DNA of 64,000 nt, taken from assembly GCA_016201045.1 (NCBI GenBank), contig JACQDM010000002.1, positions 558,001 to 622,000 on the forward strand, read 5' to 3'. Source of the DNA: Afipia sp. (lineage in GTDB: Bacteria > Pseudomonadota > Alphaproteobacteria > Rhizobiales > Xanthobacteraceae). Below are positions 9,019 to 16,673 of the stretch, piece by piece. The first letter of the stretch is position 1, and every line of letters starts with the position of its first letter. The position numbers and the translations under genes are program-made. The notes below the pieces were generated by a model. That model was not told where the DNA came from. It was given only the letters and a program-made list of their open reading frames with translations, and searched no databases.

Positions 9019-9489
9019 CTAGAGCGAACGGCTGACCGAAAGCGGCGTTACTTGTCGCGGGCCGGGGGCAGTGCGCTGTCCGCCTGACGTGTAGCCATTC
9101 GGCAAGTTGCGCCTTTGCAACTCGCCGTTTACGCCGCGCACGATACCTTCGGAGACCGCATGCGCGGTTGCCAGCACGGTCAGGTTGACCTGAAGCATGG
9201 CGCGAAACACGTCGTGATGTTTATGAAGAGCCGCAAGCAGGTCGGGTGCCGACTTTGTCAGATAGTCACGGCTGCCTTTGAGCTTTGAGATGGCGCTGAC
9301 ATATTGCCGCGACATCTCGCTCTTTTCTCCTTCGAGCGCCATCGCGCCTCGCACGTCGCCGGCCCTGACCAGTTCGGTCTCACGCTCGACGATGCCGAGC
9401 AACGATGTCATGACACGCATCAGCCCTTCCGCCATGACGCGCGCGTCGGCGGGAGTGGACGGCGTTTGGCTCTGCGAATTCTGTGTCAT
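9019..9489 (-). CDS. FlgN/FlbY-like flagellar chaperone
   Basis: A 156-residue, strongly helical protein (two long amphipathic helices at about residues 18-75 and 80-130, including ETELVRAGDVRGAMALEGEK) with a disordered tail. This is the pattern of FlgN-type export chaperones; the alphaproteobacterial version in the flgI-cheL operon is FlbY. FlgN binds the C-termini of FlgK and FlgL before export. It lies 16 bp after the CheL gene on the same strand. The subfamily is inferred from position and helix pattern rather than a fixed motif. Confidence 0.72.
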   Translation of the reverse strand: MTQNSQSQTPSTPADARVMAEGLMRVMTSLLGIVERETELVRAGDVRGAMALEGEKSEMSRQYVSAISKLKGSRDYLTKSAPDLLAALHKHHDVFRAMLQVNLTVLATAHAVSEGIVRGVNGELQRRNLPNGYTSGGQRTAPGPRQVTPLSVSRSL

Positions 9490-9505
9490 GCGTGGCCTCT
9501 TCGGT

Positions 9506-9847
9506 TTAACCCGCGCGGTTGGCTTGCTGAAGAATCAGCGTGCGGTAGACGTCTTTGGAGATTCCGACGCCGCCGGCCGCGGCGAAATTCTTTGCGTACT
9601 GGTCTGTCAGCATCGACCGCCACACGCCGGTGCCGGTCGTGTTTCCGAACGGACCGTCGGCTTTGATGCCGCTGGTCATCTGCGAGAACATCGTGTTGAG
9701 GAACATCGCCTCAAAATCCTGTGCCTGCGTCTTGGCCTTCTGCTGCGCTTGCGGCGAGACTTTCTGAAGCGCTTGGGACAGCGCGAGATCGGGTCGATTC
9801 TTAAGGGTGGGGGCCTTCAAGGTTGGTTGGAAAACCGAGGTGCTCAT
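9506..9847 (-). CDS. cheL: CheL/FlgJ N-domain rod-binding protein
   Basis: A 113-residue protein with the rod-binding domain of FlgJ: AQDFEAMFLNTMFSQM, then GVWRSMLTDQYAKNFAAAGG. It caps or assists rod assembly in the periplasm. It lacks the muramidase domain of enterobacterial FlgJ, as usual in alphaproteobacteria, where the gene is called cheL. ATG 9847 overlaps the flgI stop as TGATG, so translation is coupled to flgI; a GTG one codon upstream (9850) is the alternative start. Confidence 0.9.
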   Translation of the reverse strand: MSTSVFQPTLKAPTLKNRPDLALSQALQKVSPQAQQKAKTQAQDFEAMFLNTMFSQMTSGIKADGPFGNTTGTGVWRSMLTDQYAKNFAAAGGVGISKDVYRTLILQQANRAG

Positions 9848-10968
9848 CACATCACCTCGATGTCGGCCTGGATCGCGCCGGCGGCCTTGATCGCCTGCAG
9901 GATTCCGATCAGGTCGCGTGGGCCGATGCCGAGACCGTTGAGGCCGTCGACCAGTTGCTGAAGCGAAACGCCATCTTTGACGACCGCCAGTTTCTTTCCT
10001 TCCTCCTGAACGCCGACGCGCGTGTTGGGTGTGACCACGGTTCGCCCGCGCGAGAATGGTGCAGGCTGGCTGACTTGCGGACTTTCGGAAATCGTGACGG
10101 TGAGGTTGTCCTGCGCGACGGCTGTCGTCGAGACGCGCACATCGCGGCCCATGACGATGATTCCCGAACGTTCGTCGATGATGATTTTCGCGATCTGATC
10201 CGGCTCGACCTGCAACTGCTCGATTTCGGTGAGGAGGGCGACGACGTTGCCTTTGAACTCGCCGGGAATGGTAAGCTGCACGGTAGAAGGATCGACGGGC
10301 TCGGCCGACTTGGCACCGAGAAAATCGTTGACGGCTGCGGCGATGCGTTTGGCGGTCGTGAAATCGCCGTTGCGCAGCGCGAGGCGAACGTTCGGAAGCC
10401 GGTTCAGCGCGAATTCGATTTCACGTTCGACCAAAGCGCCATTGGCGATACGACCATTGGTCGGCACGCCTTTGGTTACGCTTGCAGCTTGGCCTTCGGC
10501 AGAAAAACCGTTGATCGTGAGCGAGCCTTGACCCACAGCATAGACGTTACCGTCCGCGCCGAGCAGGGGCGTCACGAGAAGAGTGCCGCCTTGCAGGCTT
10601 TTGGCATCGCCGAGGGCCGACACCGTAATGTCCATGCGGGTGCCCTGCGTCGCGAATGGCGGGAGGTTGCCCGTCACCATGACGGCGGCGACGTTGCCGG
10701 TGCGGATCGTTGCGCCGCGAATGTTAACGCCCATGCGTTCAAGCATCGCTTGCAGCGACTGCTTGGTGAATGGGATGTTGTTGAGCGTGTCGCCCGTGCC
10801 GTTGAGGCCGACGACGAGTCCGTAGCCGATCAGCTGATTCTGGCGCACACCTTCGATGTTCGCGAGATCCTTGATCCGCGACGTGGCATGGGCCGGCTCG
10901 ATCGAAGCGAACGGCGCGGCTGTCAGCATGACGACGGCCATGCAGGCCGACTGAAAAATCCGAAACAT
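9847..10968 (-). CDS. flgI: Flagellar P-ring protein FlgI
   Basis: FlgI forms the P-ring in the peptidoglycan layer. The 373-residue protein begins with a Sec signal peptide (MFRIFQSACMAVVMLTAAPF...AHA) and continues with the hallmark SRIKDLANIEGVRQNQLIGYGLVVGLNGTGD-type start of the mature protein and QSLQAMLERMG. The C-terminus VSLQQLVDGLNGLGIGPRDL is also canonical. The frame stays open to 11253, but 10968 is the real start: GGGGAGCAGAGG precedes it and the signal peptide starts here. It heads the - strand block flgI-cheL-flbY-like. Confidence 0.97.
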   Translation of the reverse strand: MFRIFQSACMAVVMLTAAPFASIEPAHATSRIKDLANIEGVRQNQLIGYGLVVGLNGTGDTLNNIPFTKQSLQAMLERMGVNIRGATIRTGNVAAVMVTGNLPPFATQGTRMDITVSALGDAKSLQGGTLLVTPLLGADGNVYAVGQGSLTINGFSAEGQAASVTKGVPTNGRIANGALVEREIEFALNRLPNVRLALRNGDFTTAKRIAAAVNDFLGAKSAEPVDPSTVQLTIPGEFKGNVVALLTEIEQLQVEPDQIAKIIIDERSGIIVMGRDVRVSTTAVAQDNLTVTISESPQVSQPAPFSRGRTVVTPNTRVGVQEEGKKLAVVKDGVSLQQLVDGLNGLGIGPRDLIGILQAIKAAGAIQADIEVM

Positions 10969-11256
10969 CCTCTGCTCCCCGCTGAGGTCGTTGTGGCCCG
11001 CGCCCCGTGCTCCCCACGAGGTTAGTCCGCCATTAACTATGCGAGAGCCGTGCCACAGCGACGCTTGTGGACAAGCAATTGTATTATCGACGTAATTTTC
11101 TCTTGGTCGAATTTCGCTGGCAATGAATCCGTCGGCGAAGTTGCCGCCTCGGCACAAATTGCCGGGTTGTTTACGCATCGTTAACCATAAACCGCCACCA
11201 TAACGGTGAGGGTTCGCGCGTTGGCGCGATGCCGATCGAGGAACGAGACGCAACAG
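10969..11256. promoter_or_regulatory. flgI/fliX divergent control region with two CtrA-like boxes
   Basis: This 288-bp gap holds no gene. Two elements resemble the CtrA full site TTAA-N7-TTAA: TTAG-N7-TTAAC at 11022-11037, about 55-70 bp before flgI, and TTTA-N7-TTAACCAT at 11170-11188, about 70-85 bp before fliX. Each has one mismatch in the eight conserved bases. Their spacing fits one site per divergent promoter. CtrA controls class II flagellar genes in alphaproteobacteria; binding here is inferred. Confidence 0.6.
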
Positions 11257-11664
11257 ATGCGGATATACGGAGCAAACGGGGCAGCTCTGGCGTCGCCGGC
11301 GTCAAATGCGCGGCGCACCAGCTCGACCAGCTTTTCCCTCAGCGACTACGAAACGACGACCGAAACGCGATCCGCGACCGCACCGCGTGCAGCCGGCGGC
11401 ATCGACGCACTGCTGGCGCTGCAAGGCGTCGAAGACTCCGTTGAGCGGCGCAAACGTTCGATCGCTCGCGGGCGCGGTGCGCTTGACGTTCTCGACGACC
11501 TGAAGATCGGGCTTTTGTCCGGCTCGTTCGATTCCAAGACGGTGGCTCGACTGCGTTCGGCGGCGGCCGATCTCAAAACGGCGTCCGGCGATCCGGGTCT
11601 CGACCAGGTTCTGTCGGAGATCGAATTGCGCGTCGAGGTCGAACTAGCCAAGGCAGGGCAATAG
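11257..11664 (+). CDS. fliX: Flagellar assembly regulator FliX
   Basis: FliX couples early basal-body assembly to the activity of the sigma-54 activator FlbD in Caulobacter. The 135-residue product has the family layout: N-terminal MRIYGANGAAL followed by a polar linker, then a helical domain GGIDALLALQGVEDSVERRKRSIARGRG-DVLDDLKIGLLSG and a final helix DQVLSEIELRVEVELAKAG. ATG 11257 is chosen over 11206 because MRIYG is the family start and GAGGAACGAG precedes it. It diverges from flgI. FlbD itself is not in the window. Confidence 0.93.
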   Translation: MRIYGANGAALASPASNARRTSSTSFSLSDYETTTETRSATAPRAAGGIDALLALQGVEDSVERRKRSIARGRGALDVLDDLKIGLLSGSFDSKTVARLRSAAADLKTASGDPGLDQVLSEIELRVEVELAKAGQ

Positions 11665-11861
11665 CCCGCGCGGCCTGCGCCTGAATCAGGCCTGTTGCGA
11701 GGGCTTTTGACGACCTTTGGTTCCGGAAAGCACGTTTCCAAAGGCTCGCGGGCAGGGGATATCTGCCCTCTCGGCGATATTGTTTGTCTCAGGGCAGCGC
11801 TATATAAGCTGCCGCGCGGGAGGGCCAGACCAGCCCGCCTTGCAAGTTGAGATGGACTGCC

Positions 11862-12272
11862 TTGGAAAAACTTAAGAACTACCGGCCGACCGACAAAGAG
11901 CCCTTCATGAACGAGCGGCAGAAGGAATATTTCCGCCGCAAGCTGCTCGATTGGAAGGAAGAGATTCTGCGAGAGTCGAAAACGACTCTGCAGCAGCTTC
12001 AGGAAGAAAACGTCAATCATCCGGATCTTGCCGACCGCGCCTCGTCGGAAACAGACCGCGCAATCGAACTCCGAGCGCGCGACCGTCAGCGCAAGCTGAT
12101 TTCCAAGATCGACGCCGCCATCCAGCGCATCGACGACAACACTTACGGGTACTGTGAAGAGACGGGCGAACCGATTTCGCTGAAGCGCCTTGAAGCGCGC
12201 CCCATTGCGACGTTGTCGGTCGAAGCGCAAGAACGCCACGAAAAGCGCGAGAAGGTTTACCGCGACGAATAG
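11862..12272 (+). CDS. dksA: DksA-type transcription regulator (cysteine-poor zinc-finger)
   Basis: DksA binds RNA polymerase through the secondary channel and works with ppGpp. The 136-residue product has the coiled-coil (NERQKEYFRRKLLDWKEEIL), the conserved DLADRASSETDRAIELRARDR tip region and the C-terminal finger. The finger keeps one of the four zinc cysteines: it reads YGYC-EET-GEP...ATLSVEA, i.e. C-x2-T-x17-S-x2-A. The start is probably TTG 11862 (EKLKNYRP...), with ATG 11907 as alternative. A hairpin at 12320-12354 follows; the gene is independent of the flagellar operons around it. Confidence 0.9.
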   Translation: MEKLKNYRPTDKEPFMNERQKEYFRRKLLDWKEEILRESKTTLQQLQEENVNHPDLADRASSETDRAIELRARDRQRKLISKIDAAIQRIDDNTYGYCEETGEPISLKRLEARPIATLSVEAQERHEKREKVYRDE

Positions 12273-12319
12273 TTGCGGCTCGACCTCGGCACCCAATCGG
12301 CCATCCAAATTCAAATAGC

Positions 12320-12354
12320 CGCGGCCTCCGTCAGGGGAGCTGACGAAGGCCGCG
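12320..12354. terminator. Hairpin between convergent dksA and flgH
   Basis: CGCGGCCT-C-CGTCAG (12320-12334) pairs with CTGACG-A-AGGCCGCG (12340-12354), 14 pairs with one mismatch and a 5-base loop. The following T-run is weak (TTGTTAC). It lies between two convergent genes and probably acts in both directions. Confidence 0.65.
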
Positions 12355-12413
12355 TTGTTACACCTTGCTGCGCCTAGGTTCGCCGCATGGTGTGGGAGCT
12401 TGGAAAGAGCGAA

Positions 12414-13169
12414 CTAGAAGGGCAGCAGAATATCGGCGGCCTGCTGGCCGAAGCGCTCCTGCTGGACATCCGTGATCTGGCCGCGTCCGCCGTAAGCAAT
12501 GCGGGCCTGCGCGATCTTGCTGGAGTCGATGGTGTTGTCGCTCTGAATATCTTCCGGCCGCACGATACCGGCGACGATCAACTCGCGGATTTCGAAATTC
12601 ACCCGAATTTCCTGTTTGCCTTCGACCACGAGATTGCCGTTCGGCAGAAGCTGCGTGACCACGGCCGCCACGTTCGTCTGCAACGCTTCCTGCCGGTTGA
12701 CCGAACCCTTGCCGTCGCTCGACGCGGTTGAATCAGTCGAAAGCAGGCGGCCGGGGACCGGCGTTGCGGTGAACGGCACTTTGGTGATGCCGAAGAAGTT
12801 GGTGATGCCGGAATCGGATGCGTTGGCGCGGCTGCGCTGCGTCTCGTTGGCAATGTTGGCCTTGTCGGTGAAATTCACCGTGACGGTGAGAATGTCGCCG
12901 ATCTGATGCGCGCGCTGATCCTTGAAGAAGGCGCGCGAACCGTTTCGCCACAGCGAGTTCGGATTATAGGACGCCGCCTGCGGTGCCGGCATCGGCATCG
13001 ACACCGGCTTGTAGCCTGCCTGCGTGGTGGGGTTATCGATGGCCGATAGTTTCGGCTTTTCTCCGATTGCCGCGAGGCGATCGAGTGAGGAGCATCCGCC
13101 TCCGAGTCCGCCGATAGCGAAAAGACTTGTTGCGAGAAGAACCTTGTTGAACTTGCGCGACTGGAACAT
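12414..13169 (-). CDS. flgH: Flagellar L-ring lipoprotein FlgH
   Basis: FlgH forms the L-ring in the outer membrane. The 251-residue protein starts with a lipoprotein signal peptide (LLATSLFAIGGLGGGC, lipobox cysteine near residue 26) and carries the family core NSLWRNGSRAFFKDQRAHQIGDILTV, with KQEIRVNFEIRELIVAGIVRPEDI near the C-terminus. It is last in the flgF-flgG-flgA-flgH series, 3 bp after flgA. The C-terminus ends ADILLPF, as is usual for FlgH. Confidence 0.97.
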   Translation of the reverse strand: MFQSRKFNKVLLATSLFAIGGLGGGCSSLDRLAAIGEKPKLSAIDNPTTQAGYKPVSMPMPAPQAASYNPNSLWRNGSRAFFKDQRAHQIGDILTVTVNFTDKANIANETQRSRANASDSGITNFFGITKVPFTATPVPGRLLSTDSTASSDGKGSVNRQEALQTNVAAVVTQLLPNGNLVVEGKQEIRVNFEIRELIVAGIVRPEDIQSDNTIDSSKIAQARIAYGGRGQITDVQQERFGQQAADILLPF

Positions 13170-13172
13170 GAC

Positions 13173-14225
13173 TTACTCGGCTTTCTTGCTGTCGGTGGAT
13201 GCGTTTGCTGCCGATGTCTGGTCGGCGATTGATGTCGATGCGGAGGCTGTGACGATGCTGGGAACGGTCGTTGACACTGATACCTGACCCGGTCCAACCA
13301 CGACGCCCTGCACGGTGCGCTTGGATTGCAGATTGAGCACGTTGACCGTGTCGCCTTCGCTGCCGCTTTCGAGTGCCTTGCCGCGGCCGGTGAGATAGAG
13401 GCCGGGGGTCTCGTAGATCAGCGTGACGACCTGATCGCGTGCAACCCGGTCTGGCTTGCTGAGGTCTGCGGCACGCAACGGCTGGCCGGCGCGCATGGCT
13501 TTACGCATCTGCATGCCGATGGCGCGGTCGCGCAGAGCGGCATCGTTGCCGGCTTCTGCTTTGGGGCGGCGCTCCATGCTGACATCGGAGACTTTCAGGA
13601 TTTCGTTGCGCTCGACGCTGCGCGTCAGGATTGCAGCTTCCACGGTTTCAATGGCGATGCCCGTAAAACGCAGCTTGGTCGGAGTTCCGCTGGCATCGTT
13701 CGCAATATCGAAGGTGACATCGAAGCGGCCATTGCGCTGGTCGAAACGAACGGCCGAGGCTCGCATGTCGCCACTGTTCGACGCGTCTAGCTGCAGATCG
13801 CCGAGGTCGCGGTCGAAGGTGATTGACAAATTGGCGGCGTCACCCAGACCGTTACGGCGCTCCAGCGCGCGCGCGACCTGCATCGTTATATCCTTCACTG
13901 CCAGCGTGCGAGCCGACCGCGTGATCGAGACTTCGCGAATTTTGCCGGCGTCGACGCCGATGACCTGGTGGTTGCGTAGCGTTTCGAGCAATTGCGCGGC
14001 CGGCAGTGTGCCGGTCGTTCCAAGATCGGGAGAACGATAGACGGCAATCTGCGCGGCGGCTCCTGCATTCTCGACGAGGTCGCCAATGCGGACAACGTCG
14101 CTGTTGACGGTGATGCTTGCACGCAGGACGGGGCTTGCCGGAGCGTCCTGTTCGGACTGTGCAATGGCGGTATCGATTCCAGCAGCGAGCACGGCGGCTG
14201 CGAAGACAAGCGTGCGGATTGTCAT
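13173..14225 (-). CDS. flgA: Flagellar P-ring assembly chaperone FlgA
   Basis: FlgA is a periplasmic chaperone needed for P-ring assembly. The roughly 350-residue product has a signal peptide (LVFAAAVLAAGIDTAIA) and a C-terminal SAF-type domain: TRSVERNEILKVSDVSMERRP, IGMQMRKAMRAGQPLRAADL, LIYETPGLYLTGRGKALESG. ATG 14225 is preferred to 14231: GGGAG ends directly against the upper ATG but lies 6 bp before the lower one. The C-terminal 30 residues are a Ser/Thr/Ala-rich tail. It is longer than enterobacterial FlgA (about 220 aa) because of an additional N-terminal domain. Confidence 0.95.
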   Translation of the reverse strand: MTIRTLVFAAAVLAAGIDTAIAQSEQDAPASPVLRASITVNSDVVRIGDLVENAGAAAQIAVYRSPDLGTTGTLPAAQLLETLRNHQVIGVDAGKIREVSITRSARTLAVKDITMQVARALERRNGLGDAANLSITFDRDLGDLQLDASNSGDMRASAVRFDQRNGRFDVTFDIANDASGTPTKLRFTGIAIETVEAAILTRSVERNEILKVSDVSMERRPKAEAGNDAALRDRAIGMQMRKAMRAGQPLRAADLSKPDRVARDQVVTLIYETPGLYLTGRGKALESGSEGDTVNVLNLQSKRTVQGVVVGPGQVSVSTTVPSIVTASASTSIADQTSAANASTDSKKAE

Positions 14226-14236
14226 CTTCATCTCCC

Positions 14237-15025
14237 TTAGCGGAACATGCCGGTGGTGGACTGCATCATCTGATCGGCTGCGCTGACGACCTTGGCGTTC
14301 ATTTCGTAGGCGCGCTGCGCGGCGATCAGATCGGAGATTTCAGACACGACTTCCACGTTGGCCTGTTCGAGGTTGCCCTGCTGCATGTCGCCGAAGCCAT
14401 CGGTGTTGGCGATGCCGTCCTGCGGCGCGCCAGATGCCGGTGTGTCGGTGAACAGATTGTCGCCGATGGAGAGGAGGCCGCCCTTGTTGATGAATCGCGT
14501 CAGGCCGATCTGTCCGACGACGGTCGGCGTCGTGCTGCCGGGAGTTGTAACCGACACCTGGCCCTGTGCATTGATCGTGAGGCCCGAGGAGTTCTGCGGG
14601 ATCGTGATCGTCGGTTGAACGGGATTGCCCTGCGACGTGACGATGCGGCCCTGCGCATCCATCTGGAACGAGCCGTCGCGCGTGTAGGCGTAAGTACCGT
14701 CCGGCACCTGAATCTTGAAGAAGCCTTCGCCGCGAATACCGATGTCGAGATCGCCGCCGGTCGGCGACATCGTGCCCTGTGTCATCAAGCGCGGCGTGCC
14801 GACGGTTTTGACGCCACCGCCGATATCGACACCGACCGGCAGGATCGTTCCCTGGTCGGACGCCTGCGCGCCGACGCGTCGGACGTGCTGATAGAGCAAA
14901 TCCTGAAACTGCGCGCGCTGCTTTTTGTAGCCCGTAGTGCGCAGGTTGGCGATGTTGTTGGAGATGACCTGCACGTTCAATTCCTGTGCGGCCATTCCGG
15001 TTGCTGCGGTGTACATTGCTTGCAT
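14237..15025 (-). CDS. flgG: Flagellar distal rod protein FlgG
   Basis: FlgG builds the distal rod. The 262-residue protein starts MQAMYTAATGMAAQELNVQV-ISNNIANLRTTGYKKQRAQFQDLLYQ, the FlgG signature, and ends VSEISDLIAAQRAYEMNAKV-DQMMQ. Length equals the family norm (about 260). AAAGGA precedes the ATG. Its order flgF-flgG-flgA-flgH is the common alphaproteobacterial basal-body operon. Confidence 0.98.
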   Translation of the reverse strand: MQAMYTAATGMAAQELNVQVISNNIANLRTTGYKKQRAQFQDLLYQHVRRVGAQASDQGTILPVGVDIGGGVKTVGTPRLMTQGTMSPTGGDLDIGIRGEGFFKIQVPDGTYAYTRDGSFQMDAQGRIVTSQGNPVQPTITIPQNSSGLTINAQGQVSVTTPGSTTPTVVGQIGLTRFINKGGLLSIGDNLFTDTPASGAPQDGIANTDGFGDMQQGNLEQANVEVVSEISDLIAAQRAYEMNAKVVSAADQMMQSTTGMFR

Positions 15026-15040
15026 CGGATAATTCCTTTT

Positions 15041-15808
15041 TTAAGCCGGAACGTCAGCGAGGCTTTGGATTGCGGTCTTGCGAAGATCGCTTTGCTGCTG
15101 CATCAGCGCGGAAACGTTCTGATAGGTGCGCATCACTTCGATCATGCGGCTCATTTCCGTGACCGCATTGACGTTGGATTTTTCGACGTAGCCCTGATTG
15201 ACGCTCGACTTGGGGTCGGGAATTGGGTTCACGCCTGCTGGTGCGGAGAAGAAGTTGCGGCCTTCCTTCTGAAGCCTCTGAGGCGCGTCGAAAGAAACCA
15301 GACGAAGTTTGCCGCGAATGGAGTCGGTCTGCGTCGTGGTGCCTTCGCGAACCGTTATCGTACCGTCCTTGGCGATGTTGATGTCGCGGTCGGTCGGCTG
15401 AAACACCAGCGGGCCGTTGGCGCCTTGCACGACATCGCCGCCCGTGGTGACGAGTTGTCCCTGCGCATTGATCTGGAACGAGCCGTCGCGGGTATAGCGT
15501 TCGCCGCCGGAGGTCTGCACAGCGAAGAACGCTTTGCCGTCGATTGCGACGTCGAGCGGGTTCTTTGTCAGCTCATTGGGTCCGGACGACAGATCGTGAT
15601 AGGTGCCGTGATCCTGAACGAAGCTGACGCGCCGATCGCGGACGCTGAAATTGTCTTCGTGCGCGCCGGACTTCAGATATTCCTCGAACAGCGACTTGTC
15701 GGCCTTGAAGCCGGTCGTGTTCACGTTGGCAACGTTGTTCGAAATGATGTCGATCTGTCGCTCGAGCGACATTTGCCGCGATAGTGCGACAAGGAGCGTA
15801 TTCTCCAT
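15041..15808 (-). CDS. flgF: Flagellar proximal rod protein FlgF
   Basis: FlgF is a proximal rod component. The 255-residue protein has the rod-protein N-terminus (LSRQMSLERQIDIISNNVANVNTTGFKAD), a central GERYTRDGSFQINAQGQLVT block shared with FlgG, and the C-terminal helix VNAVTEMSRMIEVMRTYQNV. GGGGAG lies 9 bp before the ATG. It is the first gene of flgF-flgG-flgA-flgH and diverges from fliL. Confidence 0.97.
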   Translation of the reverse strand: MENTLLVALSRQMSLERQIDIISNNVANVNTTGFKADKSLFEEYLKSGAHEDNFSVRDRRVSFVQDHGTYHDLSSGPNELTKNPLDVAIDGKAFFAVQTSGGERYTRDGSFQINAQGQLVTTGGDVVQGANGPLVFQPTDRDINIAKDGTITVREGTTTQTDSIRGKLRLVSFDAPQRLQKEGRNFFSAPAGVNPIPDPKSSVNQGYVEKSNVNAVTEMSRMIEVMRTYQNVSALMQQQSDLRKTAIQSLADVPA

Positions 15809-16168
15809 CGGTCATTCTCCCCTCGTTGAACTGCGCCAGCCTCTCCCAAGGCCAATGCTGTTCGTCCGAACCGCCAAAGCTCTCCCAAGCCACGGTCCGT
15901 CATGGTTAATGCGAGGAGTGTGCCAATGATTTTAATATAATAAATTCAAATACTTATCGAAAATCGAGTGCGGCCATGGGCGGCAATAAGCTCTTGGTGA
16001 CCATGCTGTCCCGGCAAATTTTTCCCACCGCCGGGCCAAAAGAAAGATTCCGTTAACCATTCCAAACCTACGGTCCATGAAGCAGGGCGCATGTGCGCCG
16101 ACGGCCTTTGTATCGCGTCATTCAAGCCAGTTCGGCGCTCCGAAGCCCAATCATGATGGCGGCGAGCA
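15809..16168. promoter_or_regulatory. flgF/fliL divergent control region
   Basis: A 360-bp gap without a gene. It contains two CtrA-type half sites facing the two operons: ATTAACCATG on the - strand at 15910-15901, and GTTAACCAT on the + strand at 16052-16060. Neither has a good second TTAA at the 7-base spacing. An AT-rich stretch (15929-15960) lies between them. A 10-bp direct repeat CTCTCCCAAG occurs at 15841-15850 and 15880-15889, within 80 bp upstream of flgF; its meaning is unknown. Confidence 0.45.
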
Positions 16169-16654
16169 ATGGCAGACGAAGATCAGACCGAAGACGGCGC
16201 TGCGGAAGCCGCTCCCCCGAAAAGCAAACGCAAACTCATCATGATCGGCGGCGCGGTCGCGCTCCTTCTCATGGCAGCCGGTGGCGGGTGGTTCTTCTTT
16301 TTCCGCGGTCATGCCGAACAACATGCGGAAGCGCCGCCGCCGAAGCCGCCTGTGTTCATGGATGTCCCGGAAGTGCTGGTTAATCTCGCCAGCGCTCCCG
16401 GCGAGCGCGTGCAGTATCTGAAGGTCAAGGTGGTGCTCGAAGTGAAGGATCAACCTCTGATCGCGCAGATCCAGCCGACGATGCCGCGCGTGATGGACTT
16501 GTTTCAAACCTACATGCGCGAATTGCGCCCCGGCGACCTCAACGGATCGATCGGACTGTTTCGCCTCAAGGAAGAACTGACCCGCCGGGTCAACGCTGCG
16601 ATCTCGCCCGCTCAGGTGAACGCCGTGCTGTTCAAGGAAGTCGTCATTCAGTGA
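16169..16654 (+). CDS. fliL: Flagellar basal body-associated protein FliL
   Basis: FliL is a single-pass inner-membrane protein that surrounds the stator and supports torque. The 161-residue product has an acidic cytoplasmic N-terminus, one transmembrane segment (LIMIGGAVALLLMAAGGGWFFFF, about residues 22-45) and the periplasmic FliL domain ending LRPGDLNGSIGLFRLKEELT...VLFKEVVIQ. It is followed 19 bp later by fliM. Confidence 0.95.
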   Translation: MADEDQTEDGAAEAAPPKSKRKLIMIGGAVALLLMAAGGGWFFFFRGHAEQHAEAPPPKPPVFMDVPEVLVNLASAPGERVQYLKVKVVLEVKDQPLIAQIQPTMPRVMDLFQTYMRELRPGDLNGSIGLFRLKEELTRRVNAAISPAQVNAVLFKEVVIQ

Positions 16655-16673
16655 TGGAACGGAAGCTCGACCA

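Noticed and set aside
9823-11025. Long + strand open frame opposite flgI
   Set aside because: Third-position shadow of flgI; Arg/His/Asp-rich composition, no family resemblance, and flgI is certain.
14117-15784. Long + strand open frame opposite flgF/flgG
   Set aside because: Mirror of high-GC codon use in flgF and flgG; no ribosome site or known motif.
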